Shown here piece after piece: positions 25,539 to 33,736 of a stretch of 64,000 nucleotides of DNA. How positions within the stretch are numbered: position 1 is the first letter of the stretch; the number at the start of each line of letters is the position of its first letter. Below the pieces are notes generated by a model that was given only the letters and a program-made list of their open reading frames with translations, made no database searches and was not told the DNA's origin. A program made the translations under genes and the position numbers. This stretch comes from Deltaproteobacteria bacterium (GTDB lineage: Bacteria > Desulfobacterota > Desulfuromonadia > Geobacterales > Geobacteraceae), in the NCBI GenBank assembly GCA_009668975.1, contig SBEG01000006.1:124001-188000 (forward strand), written 5' to 3'.

Positions 25539-25888
25539 CCAGCTCTACGCCGGATATGCGCGCGTTGATCCGGCTCTCACAGGATGCGTGTCTGTGGGGC
25601 TGCAGGTGAGATCGAGGGGACAGCACCTGTCGCTGAAGCAATCCGGGCAAGCGTCAGGTTTACGTTATTAGGGGGTAATCAAACATGCCACCGATCGGGT
25701 TAGGGGCACGGTAACTATTCACCACATTCTGAAGATGCAGGCAAAATTCCCCCGCCCCTTGCGATAGGGAAAGCCAGTGCTATGAAACACAGCTGAATAG
25801 TTACGAGGCACGGCGCGCCGTCTCTCCATCAGGATTGTGATGTTTCATTGCCGAAGCACTCTTAAACGTTACAGTCAGCAGTAGAAAA

Positions 25889-25914
25889 GCTGGGGAGTCT
25901 TACTACTCCCCAGC
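25889..25914 (-). terminator. Rho-independent terminator of the FecR-like gene
   Basis: GCTGGGGAGT and ACTCCCCAGC form a perfect 10-bp stem around a 6-nt loop. On the minus strand it is followed by TTTTCT. It lies 34 bases after the stop of the 25949-28465 gene. Confidence 0.8.
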
Positions 25915-25948
25915 CCTGAGATTCCTTACTTATCCGGTTCATACTGAA

Positions 25949-28465
25949 TCATCGTCGATTCATCCGTTTTTCAAGGTCTTCTTCGATTTTCAGCTTTTCC
26001 AGTTCCTCCTTGGCCTTCTGCGCTTCAAGCTCCGCGTTGGTCTTCAGCCGTTTATCCGGACGCGCAGGTTTCACTTTCACCGGCGCCGGTTTTGCCGGCT
26101 GCACCCCTTCCGGTCGTACTTGAGCGGGTTGAGCCGGTTGCGGTGTTCTCCGGATTTGGACTGGCTTTTCAGGTTGAACGGATTTTTGCGGGGCAATCCG
26201 TACCGGTTCACCGGTTCGGACAGGTGCCTCGCGCTGTGCCGGACGTGCCGGTTGGCTCCGCTCCGGCCTCACCCGCTCGGGCCTTACTGGCTGTGGCGTC
26301 CTCTGGATTTGAACGGGCTTTTCAGGTTGGACCGGGGTCACAGGTGCTACCCGTTCCGGTTCCCTGGTCCGGACGGGTTCCTCGCGCTGAACCGGACGTG
26401 CCGGTTGGCTCCGCTCCGGCCTCACCCGCTCGGGCCTTACTGGCTGTGGCGTCCTCTGGATTTGAACGGGCTTTTCAGGTTGGACCGGGGTCACAGGTGC
26501 TACCCGTTCCGGTTCCCTGGTCCGGACGGGTTCCTCGCGCTGAACCGGACGTGCCGGTTGGCTCCGCTCCGGCCTCACCCGCTCGGGCCTTACTGGCTGT
26601 GGCGTCCTCTGGATTTGAACGGGCTTTTCAGGTTGGACCGGGGTCACAGGTGCTACCCGTTCCGGTTCCCTGGTCCGGACGGGTTCCTCGCGCTGAACCG
26701 GCCGTGTCGGCTGTATCCGTTCCGGCCTCACCTGCCCGGGCCGAACCGGCTGTGGGCTCCTCTCGATTTGAGCAGGCTTTTCCGGCTGAACCGGGGACAC
26801 AGGCGCAACCCGTTCCGGCTCCCTGGTTCGGATTGGTGCCTCTCGTCGAACCGGCCGTGTCGGTTGAATCGGACGTGTTTCACTTGCTCCCGCGCCACGC
26901 TTTTTGATTACTTTCTGCTGGAACCGCACTTCGGATTCCGGACGTTTTACCTCCTGGACCGGGACGATGCGGTCCGCAATCCTGGGCGGCGCCACCCGGG
27001 ATTCCCGATTGATCCTGCCTTCCGGAGCGCGTTTCACCTGTTGCTGAAGCACGGCAGCACTTTCTCTTCTGCCCGGATCCTTTTGTATGAGCGTTTCATT
27101 CTGCCGGATTCGTTTGACTACGCTCACATGCGGCTTCCGGTCTACCTGCCGGTCCGTATAGGTGTAACGCTGCCTGTTCGTATCGTAATTGGTTATCACC
27201 GCAGGCGTGACCAGCGGCGCGGCACGATAATTATTGATGATGGTCGTCTTGTTTATGTTGGTCACCCGGACATTCCGGTAATTGTTCACTCCGTAGAAGT
27301 TGTTCTGGTTGACCACAATTGCCTGCCGTGCATAGGCATAATTCCGTATGTTGATATTGATGCGCGTGATGTTGATGTTGTTTACGACCGTATTATGCGG
27401 CCCGCCCCAGTCACGGCGGCTGTAATAGGTTTCGCGCGGCGCCAGGGGCACCCAGCCTACATACGCCCCGCTGTGTATCCATGAAACCCTGCCCGGGTAC
27501 CAGAAAAAGCTGATATTAAGCAGGGGGATACCGATCTGCACCCGTGCGACCGGCGGAGCCCAGTACCAGTTGTTCCTCACATAAACCCAGTTTCCGTAAT
27601 GGTGGGTGACGTAACCGAAAGGTTCTGCCGGGATCCAGGTCTGGTCGCCATACCAGTCGGTCCAGCGGCCAACGGTAAAAGGTGACCAGCCGGCCTGTAC
27701 GTTGACAGGCCGCCAGAACCAGCGCGGACTTCCCTCATAGGGAACGCTTTCCCACCGGCCGTTCTCTTCCAGGACATAAGCGTCGTTCCGAAGATCGGGC
27801 GGCAGATACTCGACCGAGCGGCCTCTCATCCTGGTCTTTTCGGACCAGAAGTCTTCACGGGCTTCGTTCCAGCGGTCCCAGTCCGGGTCAACCGTTCCAT
27901 CGCCTGGTGACACCTGGTTTGCGTCGGCGAGAATCGAGTCATACCCGGTTGAAACGTCATACCTTCTGCCGGTTGCCTCGTGTACGAAACTTACGTCTCC
28001 TCGTATCGCAACCACTTCGACCGAGTTTTCACCAACATAAAAGTCGAATGCCGTACCGGGATCGGCAAGAACATACCCGTAAGGACTGGTAGCTCTCATG
28101 ACAGTCCGTGAACCTTTGTTGTAAAACCGGACAATGCCAGAAGCCACATCCGTCTCGGTCAGATCTGACGCAAGATCGATGAACTGGAGCTGCGTGTTGT
28201 TCCCGGCCCTGATCCAGCTCCCGTTGGGAACGGCCAATTCCGCCATCGCCCGAGCCCCTGCATAGAGTGTGTCCCCTGTCCCGAAGGGCGCATCCCTGAC
28301 TACTGCCACCCAGTCATTTTCAGCAGGCACATAACGGAGCAGATCACCTTCAACCTGGTAGACACGACCTACCACCTCGCCCGGAAACTCCTGTGCCAGG
28401 ACGGGAAGCACCATATTCCCCATCGCGAGGATCAAAAAGATCACCGTTTTAATCCAGTTCTGCAT
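25949..28465 (-). CDS. FecR-domain, YXWGXW-type secreted protein with Pro/Arg/Glu repeats
   Basis: An 838-residue exported protein with a signal peptide ending VLPVLAQ. Residues about 30-180 form a FecR-like beta domain (GDTLYAGARAMAELAVPNGSWIRAG, GSRTVMRATSPYGYVLADPG). Residues about 230-350 are rich in W/Y/G (PRWFWRPVN, WTDWYGDQTW, NNWYWAPP), as in the DUF6600/YXWGXW group. Next comes an N-rich, beta-like zone (NITRININIRNYAYARQ). About residues 530-785 are five 51-residue repeats of the type PVQREEPVRTREPERVAPV, and the C-terminus is a charged coiled coil (AQKAKEELEKLKIEEDLEKR). The disordered cationic/anionic repeats suggest spanning the periplasm or binding peptidoglycan. Promoter not recognised; a terminator lies just downstream. 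Confidence 0.85.
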   Translation of the reverse strand: MQNWIKTVIFLILAMGNMVLPVLAQEFPGEVVGRVYQVEGDLLRYVPAENDWVAVVRDAPFGTGDTLYAGARAMAELAVPNGSWIRAGNNTQLQFIDLASDLTETDVASGIVRFYNKGSRTVMRATSPYGYVLADPGTAFDFYVGENSVEVVAIRGDVSFVHEATGRRYDVSTGYDSILADANQVSPGDGTVDPDWDRWNEAREDFWSEKTRMRGRSVEYLPPDLRNDAYVLEENGRWESVPYEGSPRWFWRPVNVQAGWSPFTVGRWTDWYGDQTWIPAEPFGYVTHHYGNWVYVRNNWYWAPPVARVQIGIPLLNISFFWYPGRVSWIHSGAYVGWVPLAPRETYYSRRDWGGPHNTVVNNINITRININIRNYAYARQAIVVNQNNFYGVNNYRNVRVTNINKTTIINNYRAAPLVTPAVITNYDTNRQRYTYTDRQVDRKPHVSVVKRIRQNETLIQKDPGRRESAAVLQQQVKRAPEGRINRESRVAPPRIADRIVPVQEVKRPESEVRFQQKVIKKRGAGASETRPIQPTRPVRREAPIRTREPERVAPVSPVQPEKPAQIERSPQPVRPGQVRPERIQPTRPVQREEPVRTREPERVAPVTPVQPEKPVQIQRTPQPVRPERVRPERSQPARPVQREEPVRTREPERVAPVTPVQPEKPVQIQRTPQPVRPERVRPERSQPARPVQREEPVRTREPERVAPVTPVQPEKPVQIQRTPQPVRPERVRPERSQPARPAQREAPVRTGEPVRIAPQKSVQPEKPVQIRRTPQPAQPAQVRPEGVQPAKPAPVKVKPARPDKRLKTNAELEAQKAKEELEKLKIEEDLEKRMNRR
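26105..26870 (-). repeat. Five 153-bp tandem coding repeats
   Basis: The repeat period is 153 bp (51 codons). The three central copies look identical or nearly so, judged by the motif CACAGGTGCTACCCGTTCC at 26339, 26492 and 26645. The outer copies (near 26186 and 26799) have diverged. The array lies in frame inside the FecR-like gene and is expected to vary in copy number. Confidence 0.9.
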
Positions 28466-28526
28466 TTCTGTCTCCTTTCCACGGCTTTATTACTTCGGCA
28501 ATTACACATCACAACCATTAAGGTAG

Positions 28527-28546
28527 GGGCACGGTGCGCCGTGCCC
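28527..28546. repeat. GC-rich near-palindrome upstream of the FecR-like gene
   Basis: GGGCACGGTGCGCCGTGCCC is a near-perfect 20-bp palindrome 62 bases before the FecR-like start codon. Similar GGCACGGCGCGCCGT sequence is seen around 25812. It may be a dispersed repeat or a hairpin in the leader. Confidence 0.45.
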
Positions 28547-28658
28547 GGATTGAGCGAGACACGCCTAGCCCCTGCCTATCAGTGATATAGTACATTGCCC
28601 TGTACTAGCCGCCTGCTAGCTTGTAACTTTGCAAGCATTTTTTTGTTTTCGAACGAAG

Positions 28659-28689
28659 AACGGGGGCCGCAATCAACCCGGCCCCCGTT
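28659..28689 (-). terminator. Terminator-like hairpin after the OmpA-like gene
   Basis: AACGGGGGCC and GGCCCCCGTT form a perfect 10-bp stem with an 11-nt loop. It lies 25 bases beyond the stop of the 28715-29788 gene. On the minus strand it is followed by TTCTTCG, a weak T-tract. Confidence 0.65.
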
Positions 28690-28714
28690 ACTCATCGTGT
28701 ATAATCACCAGAGG

Positions 28715-29788
28715 TTACTGATCGATCATGACGCAATCTATGATTGCCTCGACTCTGCGGTTATGCTGCCTTCCTGCCGGAGTGGTGTTGTAATCAATCC
28801 TCCTGGTATTTCCGTATCCCACTGCCGTCAAACGGGACGCTTCGATGCCGAAATTCGTAATGAGATACTGCATGACGCTTTCCGCCCGCATCTGAGAAAG
28901 CTTCATGTTGTACTCGGCGCTGCCGATATCGTCCGTATGCCCTGCGATAACCGCTTTGGTCGCTGGATACTTCTTCATGAAATCGGCTACGCCGGCGAGA
29001 CGGCTGTGATAGTTCGACCGGATGTCGGCCTTGCCGGTGGCGAACTCGATATTAAAGGGGAAGCAGACTTTCGAAGGCGGCGGAACAAAGTCCTGCTCCG
29101 CTGTGCAATCGATGACCGCTTCGATGCGGCGGTTCTTGATTCTTCCCTGTTCCGTGGTATTGTCGGCGATCGGATCGGACTTGCCAAAACCCTTGGCAGA
29201 AAGCCGGGACGCAGCGATGCCGAATTTTTCGACCAGATAGTTCATGACACTTTCGGCCCGCCGCTGAGAAAGTGCAAGGTTATACTCCTCTGTGCCAACA
29301 TAGTCGGTGTGCCCTTCTATGACAGCGGTCGTAGCCGGAGACTTTTTCATGAAATCGGCGACCCGGCCGATATCATCGTGGTACTGCGGTTTGACATCGT
29401 ATTTATCGATATCAAACTGCACATTGAGAGTCATGCACACCGTAACAGGCTGTTTTTCCGGAGCTATGGCCGCAGCCTGAGGCCCGCAAAGTTCGGCATC
29501 CGCGGCCAACTGTCTGGCCTGAGCCAGGAGTCTGCTGGAACCGGCGTTGTCACAGGCCCAATAAACCCTGGCGCCCTGCGCCGCAAGTTCTTTGGCTTGC
29601 GCTATTTTTTCAGGACAGTACTTGGCTCCGGGTGATTGCTCTGCCCGGGCAATTGCCGCTTCGGTCTGGCCAAAGTCATCAGGAACTCCTAAAGCCTTGT
29701 CCTCCACGCCGAAGTGAGACGTGACGCACGAAGATAAAAGGAAAAGAAACATGATCAGCACGCTTGACAGAAACAGATTCTTTTTCAT
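28715..29788 (-). CDS. OmpA-family lipoprotein with two tandem OmpA-C domains
   Basis: A 357-residue protein starting at 29788 with AAAGGAG upstream. The signal has lipobox LLSSC. After a helical region rich in Ala (residues about 40-110, DUF4398-like) come two peptidoglycan-binding OmpA-C domains: one with VQFDIDKYDVKP, EGHTDYVGTEEYNLALSQRR and NRRIEAVI; the second with IEFATGKADIRSN, AGHTDDIGSAEYNMKLSQMR and NRRVEAII. Both carry the Asp and Arg that bind diaminopimelate. Two such domains in one lipoprotein is uncommon and would let it bridge peptidoglycan strands. It is followed by a terminator and preceded by the DUF302 gene in the same direction. Confidence 0.93.
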   Translation of the reverse strand: MKKNLFLSSVLIMFLFLLSSCVTSHFGVEDKALGVPDDFGQTEAAIARAEQSPGAKYCPEKIAQAKELAAQGARVYWACDNAGSSRLLAQARQLAADAELCGPQAAAIAPEKQPVTVCMTLNVQFDIDKYDVKPQYHDDIGRVADFMKKSPATTAVIEGHTDYVGTEEYNLALSQRRAESVMNYLVEKFGIAASRLSAKGFGKSDPIADNTTEQGRIKNRRIEAVIDCTAEQDFVPPPSKVCFPFNIEFATGKADIRSNYHSRLAGVADFMKKYPATKAVIAGHTDDIGSAEYNMKLSQMRAESVMQYLITNFGIEASRLTAVGYGNTRRIDYNTTPAGRQHNRRVEAIIDCVMIDQ

Positions 29789-29843
29789 TTCACTACTCCT
29801 TTCTTGCGGAATTACTCACTATCCCTCGTTCGCTTATCACCCA

Positions 29844-30227
29844 TTATGCTGCTGCTTCGTGCATGATTTTGATGATGGTTTCCTCCACTTCCCGTGCCAC
29901 TTTTTCCAATTGGGGCACGCTGAACATCGCCAGCATGGCGGTTGGCTTCAAAGTAGCCAGAATGGTCCTACCGTCCTCCTCGTAGAGGGAAATCCGGCAT
30001 GGCAGTGCGGTGGAAACACTCATGCTCTGCTCGAGCACCTTTTTTGCCTGGTGCGGTTGGCAGACTTCGAAGACCATACATTCACGGGCGAACTCCACGC
30101 CCTTTTTCTCCAGGGCTTCTTTGAGATTGTGAACCTGCATGACGCCAAAATGATGTGCATCGACAGCCGCCTGCAAAGCAGCCGCGGTTTCGTTCACCGT
30201 TTTAAGAGTTGCTCCTGTGATCAGCAT
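29844..30227 (-). CDS. DUF302 domain protein
   Basis: A 127-residue protein starting at the ATG at 30227 (MLITGATLKTVNETAAALQ), preceded by GAGAGG; the TTG six codons earlier is less likely. KTVNETAAALQAAVDAHHFGVMQVHNLKEALEKKG, CMVFEVCQPHQAKKVL and LPCRISLYEEDGRTIL are the DUF302 landmarks in order. Members fold like small TTHA1485-type dimers and often accompany redox or sulfur genes; here the neighbours are envelope-stress genes. The C-terminal helix (KVAREVEETIIKIMHEA) is amphipathic. Cytosolic; function unknown. Confidence 0.9.
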   Translation of the reverse strand: MLITGATLKTVNETAAALQAAVDAHHFGVMQVHNLKEALEKKGVEFARECMVFEVCQPHQAKKVLEQSMSVSTALPCRISLYEEDGRTILATLKPTAMLAMFSVPQLEKVAREVEETIIKIMHEAAA

Positions 30228-30469
30228 AATCAGCCTCTCAGTCAAATCACCTGTTTCTACTAGATTAATTAACTCGCAAAAAACCGGAACACGAACTCAC
30301 GTCATTTCCATGACCTGTGCGCAGTAGCCCTGGCAAAGGAGCAAAACGGGAGCCCAGGATTTGAACGATTACTGCATACCCTCGATACCCGCTTTGCGGG
30401 TATGACGAGTAGTTGCGAGAACTTCAACCGATTGTTTCCCGTAGCCTGCTTCTTGCCTGCTACACGCCA

Positions 30470-30616
30470 TCAGGATCTACGTCCGGAGATAAAACCAATA
30501 ATAATTACAATAATGGCAATAACCAGCAGGATATGAATGAAACCACCGATCGTGTAACTGCTCACGAGCCCCAGCACCCACAGAATAATCAGAATTACCG
30601 CTATGGTCCACAACAT
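30470..30616 (-). CDS. lmo0937-like 48-residue membrane protein
   Basis: A short ORF starting MLWTIAVILIILWVLGLVSS and ending GFISGRRS, preceded by AAAGGAG. Two hydrophobic helices flank SYTIGGFIH, the hallmark of the lmo0937 family of tiny membrane proteins. It lies between the W/R-rich secreted protein and the DUF302 gene and could be in the same stress transcript. No function is established for the family. Confidence 0.85.
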   Translation of the reverse strand: MLWTIAVILIILWVLGLVSSYTIGGFIHILLVIAIIVIIIGFISGRRS

Positions 30617-30774
30617 GGGATACTCCTTTCCGACTGTCCCGACCCTTTGCCGCCTATGCCTGAACTCAGCAGCCGGCAGGGGTCAGACAATCTCGTTGGC
30701 CTTAATCCCGGATACTCGATCGTTATCCGGTTCTTATGGCAGCCATTTCCTCCAGGAACAGTCTTTCTGCCGCC

Positions 30775-31365
30775 CTATCTTCTATCGCGGCCGTCTCTGT
30801 CACCCCTATCAGGTCTTCCATGACCATCAGATCTTCCATGACCGGAGTTATACTGGTGTGGCGCCATCTGGCGTTGTGAGTGTGAGCGTTGCGTCCGGTA
30901 TTTCGGGCGGCGCTCCACTCCCCAGGTATTATTCCGTTCCCAGTGCCTGTTCTTTTCCCAGCTTCTCCAGTTATGTTGAACCTGTCGCTGAGGTATCCGC
31001 TGATAATTCCATTGATGTCCATCCCAGCGGCGATCCCGGTAATTATTCCGCCAGCCTGACGGTACTTTTCGATAAAAATTCGGGGCTCGTCCATAGTGGG
31101 ACCAACCGGAGTTGTAGTCGCGTGAGCGATACCAGCGGCCTTCCCACGGACGCCACCACCAGCCACCGTAGAAAAAGATGTCCACTCCCGCGTCGGGTAC
31201 AGCATAAACGTAGGTATTCGGTATCACAACCAATTCCGGCGGTGCGGAAAATGCGATGACCGGAGGCAGAGAAATGCCGACACTGATATTCACCCCTGCC
31301 ATTGCTGAAACGGGGGCTACGAGCAGCACCCCCAAAAGCACTGTTCCTGTAAGATACTTAACCAT
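30775..31365 (-). CDS. Secreted Trp/Arg-rich protein (YXWGXW-like)
   Basis: A 196-residue protein starting at 31365 after GGAG, with a clean signal peptide (VLLGVLLVAPVSAMAG). The mature N-terminus is a short beta domain (VNISVGISLPPVIAFSAPPELVVIPNTYVYAVP) followed by GGWWWRPWEGRWYRSRD. The last 110 residues are extremely basic and aromatic, ending in SDGHGRPDRGDRDGRDRR. This composition is typical of YXWGXW-repeat or DUF3300-like periplasmic proteins that probably bind nucleic acid, peptidoglycan or lipopolysaccharide. It lies downstream of the Spy-like gene. Confidence 0.8.
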   Translation of the reverse strand: MVKYLTGTVLLGVLLVAPVSAMAGVNISVGISLPPVIAFSAPPELVVIPNTYVYAVPDAGVDIFFYGGWWWRPWEGRWYRSRDYNSGWSHYGRAPNFYRKVPSGWRNNYRDRRWDGHQWNYQRIPQRQVQHNWRSWEKNRHWERNNTWGVERRPKYRTQRSHSQRQMAPHQYNSGHGRSDGHGRPDRGDRDGRDRR

Positions 31366-31516
31366 TTTCGAACTCCTTTGTTAATTCTCGCCTAGGTAAT
31401 CCTGCTGAAATTCCCCCTCCCGCTACGGGTCCTCTGCCCTGCGGCACGCAACGGTCGAGGGTACACCTATCTTGCGCTTATCAGGGGTGCTGAATATTCA
31501 CACCGTGTAGGTATCT

Positions 31517-32035
31517 CTACTTTTTCTTCAACGTTCTCTTTGCCGGATTTTTCACGCCGGCCTTCATCGGCATCATTTTCTGCATTTTTTTGAACTGATC
31601 GTCCGTCAACATTGTCCGCATCTCTTTCATTGCTTGCAGAATTTCCAAATGTTGCGCTGTTTTAATTTCTTCAATTCTTTTAGCTACAGCACTGGCCTTT
31701 CCCAGGTCAAAGTCTTTCACATCCATGATTCCCGCAAGGTCGATCTCGGCAATTTTGAGGTCAGCCATGTACTGGGCCTGCTTTTTTTGCATTTCACGAT
31801 GCATTTGCTTCACCTTCATGAGTTGGCTATCGGTAAGGCCAATTTTATCGGCGTGTTGGAGGCACATGCCCATCATATCCATATTTCCGGCTCGCATCAT
31901 CTGACCGTGGCCTTCACCGCGCCCCTGCATGGACCTGTCCATCATTTGCGACGAATAGGCAGACGCAGGTTTACTGGTAATGAGCAAAGCGACAACCGCC
32001 GACATCAGTACAACTGATCCAAACATTCTTTTCAT
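31517..32035 (-). CDS. Spy/CpxP-like periplasmic protein
   Basis: A 172-residue protein with a signal peptide (VVLMSAVVALLITSKPASAY). Two LTxxQ motifs are present (GLTDSQLMKVKQMH and MLTDDQFKKMQKM), the defining feature of Spy/CpxP-type chaperones and of related periplasmic metal sensors. The middle is a helical, Met-rich region (MMRAGNMDMMGMCLQHA), which may add metal binding. Spy-like proteins prevent aggregation of unfolded periplasmic proteins. It follows the small Cys-rich gene controlled by sigma-54 promoter copy C by 40 bp, so it is very likely part of the same operon, which fits an envelope-stress response. Confidence 0.93.
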   Translation of the reverse strand: MKRMFGSVVLMSAVVALLITSKPASAYSSQMMDRSMQGRGEGHGQMMRAGNMDMMGMCLQHADKIGLTDSQLMKVKQMHREMQKKQAQYMADLKIAEIDLAGIMDVKDFDLGKASAVAKRIEEIKTAQHLEILQAMKEMRTMLTDDQFKKMQKMMPMKAGVKNPAKRTLKKK

Positions 32036-32075
32036 TTCAGGGTCTCCTCTTAGGACTACTCTGTTTTCTGGACTA

Positions 32076-32285
32076 TTAGCCGATAATCGCGGCAGCCTGA
32101 CACTCTATCGAAGCACATGTCGGGCAGATGATCCTCAACCCAACGGGAACGCTGAAATGCCGGGCATAACGAGAAACTGCTTTGGCCTTCCCTGCAAAGA
32201 AACAAATTTTACAAGTTACCAGATTCTCCACGCCAGATAGATCAGCACTCCATTCCCGATACTCATGAATATATGGTAAGTTCAT
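32076..32285 (-). CDS. Small CxxC/CxxC protein, probable zinc ribbon
   Basis: A 69-residue protein beginning MNLPYIHEYREWSADLSG at 32285, supported by GAGGGGG 8 bases upstream. It contains TCKICFFAGKAKAV and, about 25 residues later, IICPTCASIEC, so two CxxC pairs are spaced as in a zinc ribbon or rubredoxin-like knuckle. No signal or membrane segment is seen. It is the first gene after sigma-54 promoter copy C (32363-32377), with a leader of about 65 nt, and precedes the Spy-like gene. No named family is recognised; the ribosome site, position and Cys pattern make it a credible gene. Confidence 0.7.
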   Translation of the reverse strand: MNLPYIHEYREWSADLSGVENLVTCKICFFAGKAKAVSRYARHFSVPVGLRIICPTCASIECQAAAIIG

Positions 32286-32362
32286 GTACGTTCCCCCTCT
32301 CATAATAAAACTCAAATTTCGGAACGAACGGAAATGCTCATCTCCTTCTACTAAGGTATATC

Positions 32363-32377
32363 GCAACTAGCATGCCG
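32363..32377 (-). promoter_or_regulatory. Sigma-54 promoter, copy C
   Basis: The minus strand reads CGGCATGCTAGTTGC, with GG and GC 10 bases apart. Twelve consecutive bases (GCATGCTAGTTGC core) match copies B and D. It faces the small CxxC gene at 32076-32285. Confidence 0.85.
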
Positions 32378-32473
32378 GGGAAGACCTCTCGTCATTGAAT
32401 GTATAAGTTAATAATTATAATGGTAAAATTGGAAGGAGAAGCTGCAAGGTGGGTAAAAAACCGCCAGCGGCTT

Positions 32474-32507
32474 CCGTCATATTCAACATATCCGTCACAT
32501 ATGACGG
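32474..32507. promoter_or_regulatory. Paired 16-bp dyads (putative enhancer), copy C
   Basis: The sites are CCGTCATATTCAACAT (32474-32489) and the nearly perfect palindrome CCGTCACATATGACGG (32492-32507), with starts 18 bp apart. The nearer begins 96 bp upstream of promoter copy C. Confidence 0.78.
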
Positions 32508-32603
32508 AAGCTTTATTCACTGGCATACTGAGACTGTCCAGCAGACCATTTATTCATATTTCTGAATGACTCAGCTGCACCCTATCCAGGTGCGGAGCGT
32601 GAT

Positions 32604-33362
32604 TTATTCCGGCGGACCGATGGTCATCAGATTATTAACGTCCCTTACACCTTTTGTGTCGCTGACGAGTTTGGTGGCCAACTCCTTCTCAGCCATGCTA
32701 CCGGCCCTGCCCGTCAAGGTGACGACACCATGGCTTGTTTCGACTTTGGTGTTAACGGCACTGGTCGAGCGATGAAACAGCAGTGTCATCTTCACTTGTG
32801 CCGTAATGGACGCGTCATCGATTTTTTCGCCCATTGTTCGTGGTGTTCCCGAGGCGGCCGAGAGTGTCATCTCGTTCTTTACGTATCGAACCCCTTCGAC
32901 ATCCTTGGCGTATTCGGTTGTCAGGTCCTTTTGAGCCTGACTGTCCGCTTCACCCCGGAGGGTCACGATGCCGTCTCTGGCGGAAACCTCGGTCAGGGCG
33001 CTGACGTTCTGGTGAAAGAGGAGTGCCGTTTTAACTTTGGTGGCAAGCCACGCATCCGAGTTTTTAGCGGGACTGTCATTCTGAATCTGCAGCCGGTTTT
33101 CCACACTCACGACACCGGGGAGGCCGGCTACGGTATCCTCGGCCAATGTCAGGTGGGATTCCTCAGAAACGGTCCCGGTCAAGACGACGTCGCCATCCCT
33201 GGACTGGACGGTGATATCATCACCCTGAAGGTATGTCTTGAACACATATGACTGCCTGGCGGAAGATTCGATGCGGTTGTCCAGGTCCGACGCCTGCACG
33301 GGCATGCTCATCACCAGAACTGCCGCAGCTATCAGCAAAGATACGAAATATGATGCTTTCAT
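32604..33362 (-). CDS. Periplasmic protein with three BON domains
   Basis: A 252-residue exported protein with a signal peptide (LLIAAAVLVMSMPVQASD). Three BON domains follow: residues about 30-95 (GDVVLTGTVSEESH), 105-175 (IVTLRGEADSQAQKDL, EGVRYVKNEM) and 180-252 (GVVTLTGRAGSMAEKEL, KGVRDVNNLM). Multi-BON proteins of the OsmY type bind membrane lipid and protect the envelope under stress. It follows the helix-hairpin-helix gene at 33494 in the same direction, 131 bp away, so it may be co-transcribed from sigma-54 promoter copy D. Confidence 0.93.
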   Translation of the reverse strand: MKASYFVSLLIAAAVLVMSMPVQASDLDNRIESSARQSYVFKTYLQGDDITVQSRDGDVVLTGTVSEESHLTLAEDTVAGLPGVVSVENRLQIQNDSPAKNSDAWLATKVKTALLFHQNVSALTEVSARDGIVTLRGEADSQAQKDLTTEYAKDVEGVRYVKNEMTLSAASGTPRTMGEKIDDASITAQVKMTLLFHRSTSAVNTKVETSHGVVTLTGRAGSMAEKELATKLVSDTKGVRDVNNLMTIGPPE

Positions 33363-33493
33363 GGAACGTACTCCTTTTTTGGTTGTTGTTCTGTCGTTGT
33401 ACCCCCTGCTACTTCGAATTCACGATGTATTTCCGGGTTTATCAGGCAACCGCGGCCCGGGGGCTCTGTTGTAATCCTGCTGCTTGCCGGAAT

Positions 33494-33736
33494 CTACCTG
33501 CTGTTTACTTCCTTCGACCAGGTGTGCCGTTTTTGCTCCGCTTCCAGTGCCATCTTCCTGGCTTGGGTTAAGACTGACACTGCCTTCTGCGGGTTCAAAC
33601 CGGTAATTCTCTCCAGCTCTTTTTCTTCCGCGGCTGCAATCTTGGCAAGGGTGTCATAACCGGCTTCGATCAAGCGTCGCGAAAGAACTTCTCCAATCCC
33701 TTTGAGATTTTGCAGATCTCTGATTTTTTCTTTCAT
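33494..33736 (-). CDS. Helix-hairpin-helix small protein (paralogue of 399-629)
   Basis: An 80-residue protein starting MKEKIRDLQNLKGIGEVLSR, with GAGGTACC upstream. LKGIGEVLSRRLIEAGYDTLAKI is a helix-hairpin-helix motif, followed by ERITGLNPQKAVSVLTQ and a basic tail. It closely matches the 399-629 product, and both genes are the nearest or second gene after a copy of the composite sigma-54 element, here copy D (33919-33933, leader about 170 nt). DNA binding is likely; a role in chromosome protection under stress is only an idea. Confidence 0.88.
   Translation of the reverse strand: MKEKIRDLQNLKGIGEVLSRRLIEAGYDTLAKIAAAEEKELERITGLNPQKAVSVLTQARKMALEAEQKRHTWSKEVNSR

Larger units (their letters stand above)
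25255..25948. other. Gene-poor stretch with sigma-54 element, IR and terminator
   Basis: I see no credible gene in these 694 bases. The stretch holds the sigma-54 promoter and its paired dyads (25394-25538) and the terminator hairpin at 25889-25914. It also holds a separated inverted repeat, GTAACTATTC near 25711 and GAATAGTTAC near 25793, whose flanks carry GGCACGG-type sequence also found near 28527. Confidence 0.6.

Noticed and set aside
26105..26870. Regular repeats considered as a CRISPR array
   Set aside because: Units are 153 bp, contiguous without spacers and in frame within a coding sequence.
26120..27484. 454-codon plus-strand frame across the 153-bp repeats
   Set aside because: It repeats only because the antisense repeats do; composition (PFRFPGPDG...) is not protein-like and the minus-strand FecR gene has a signal peptide and domains.
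30294..30315. ACGTCATTTCCATGACC near the DUF302 gene as a sixth dyad
   Set aside because: The symmetry is 17 bp rather than 16, no partner lies 18 bp away and no -24/-12 promoter lies about 96 bp downstream.
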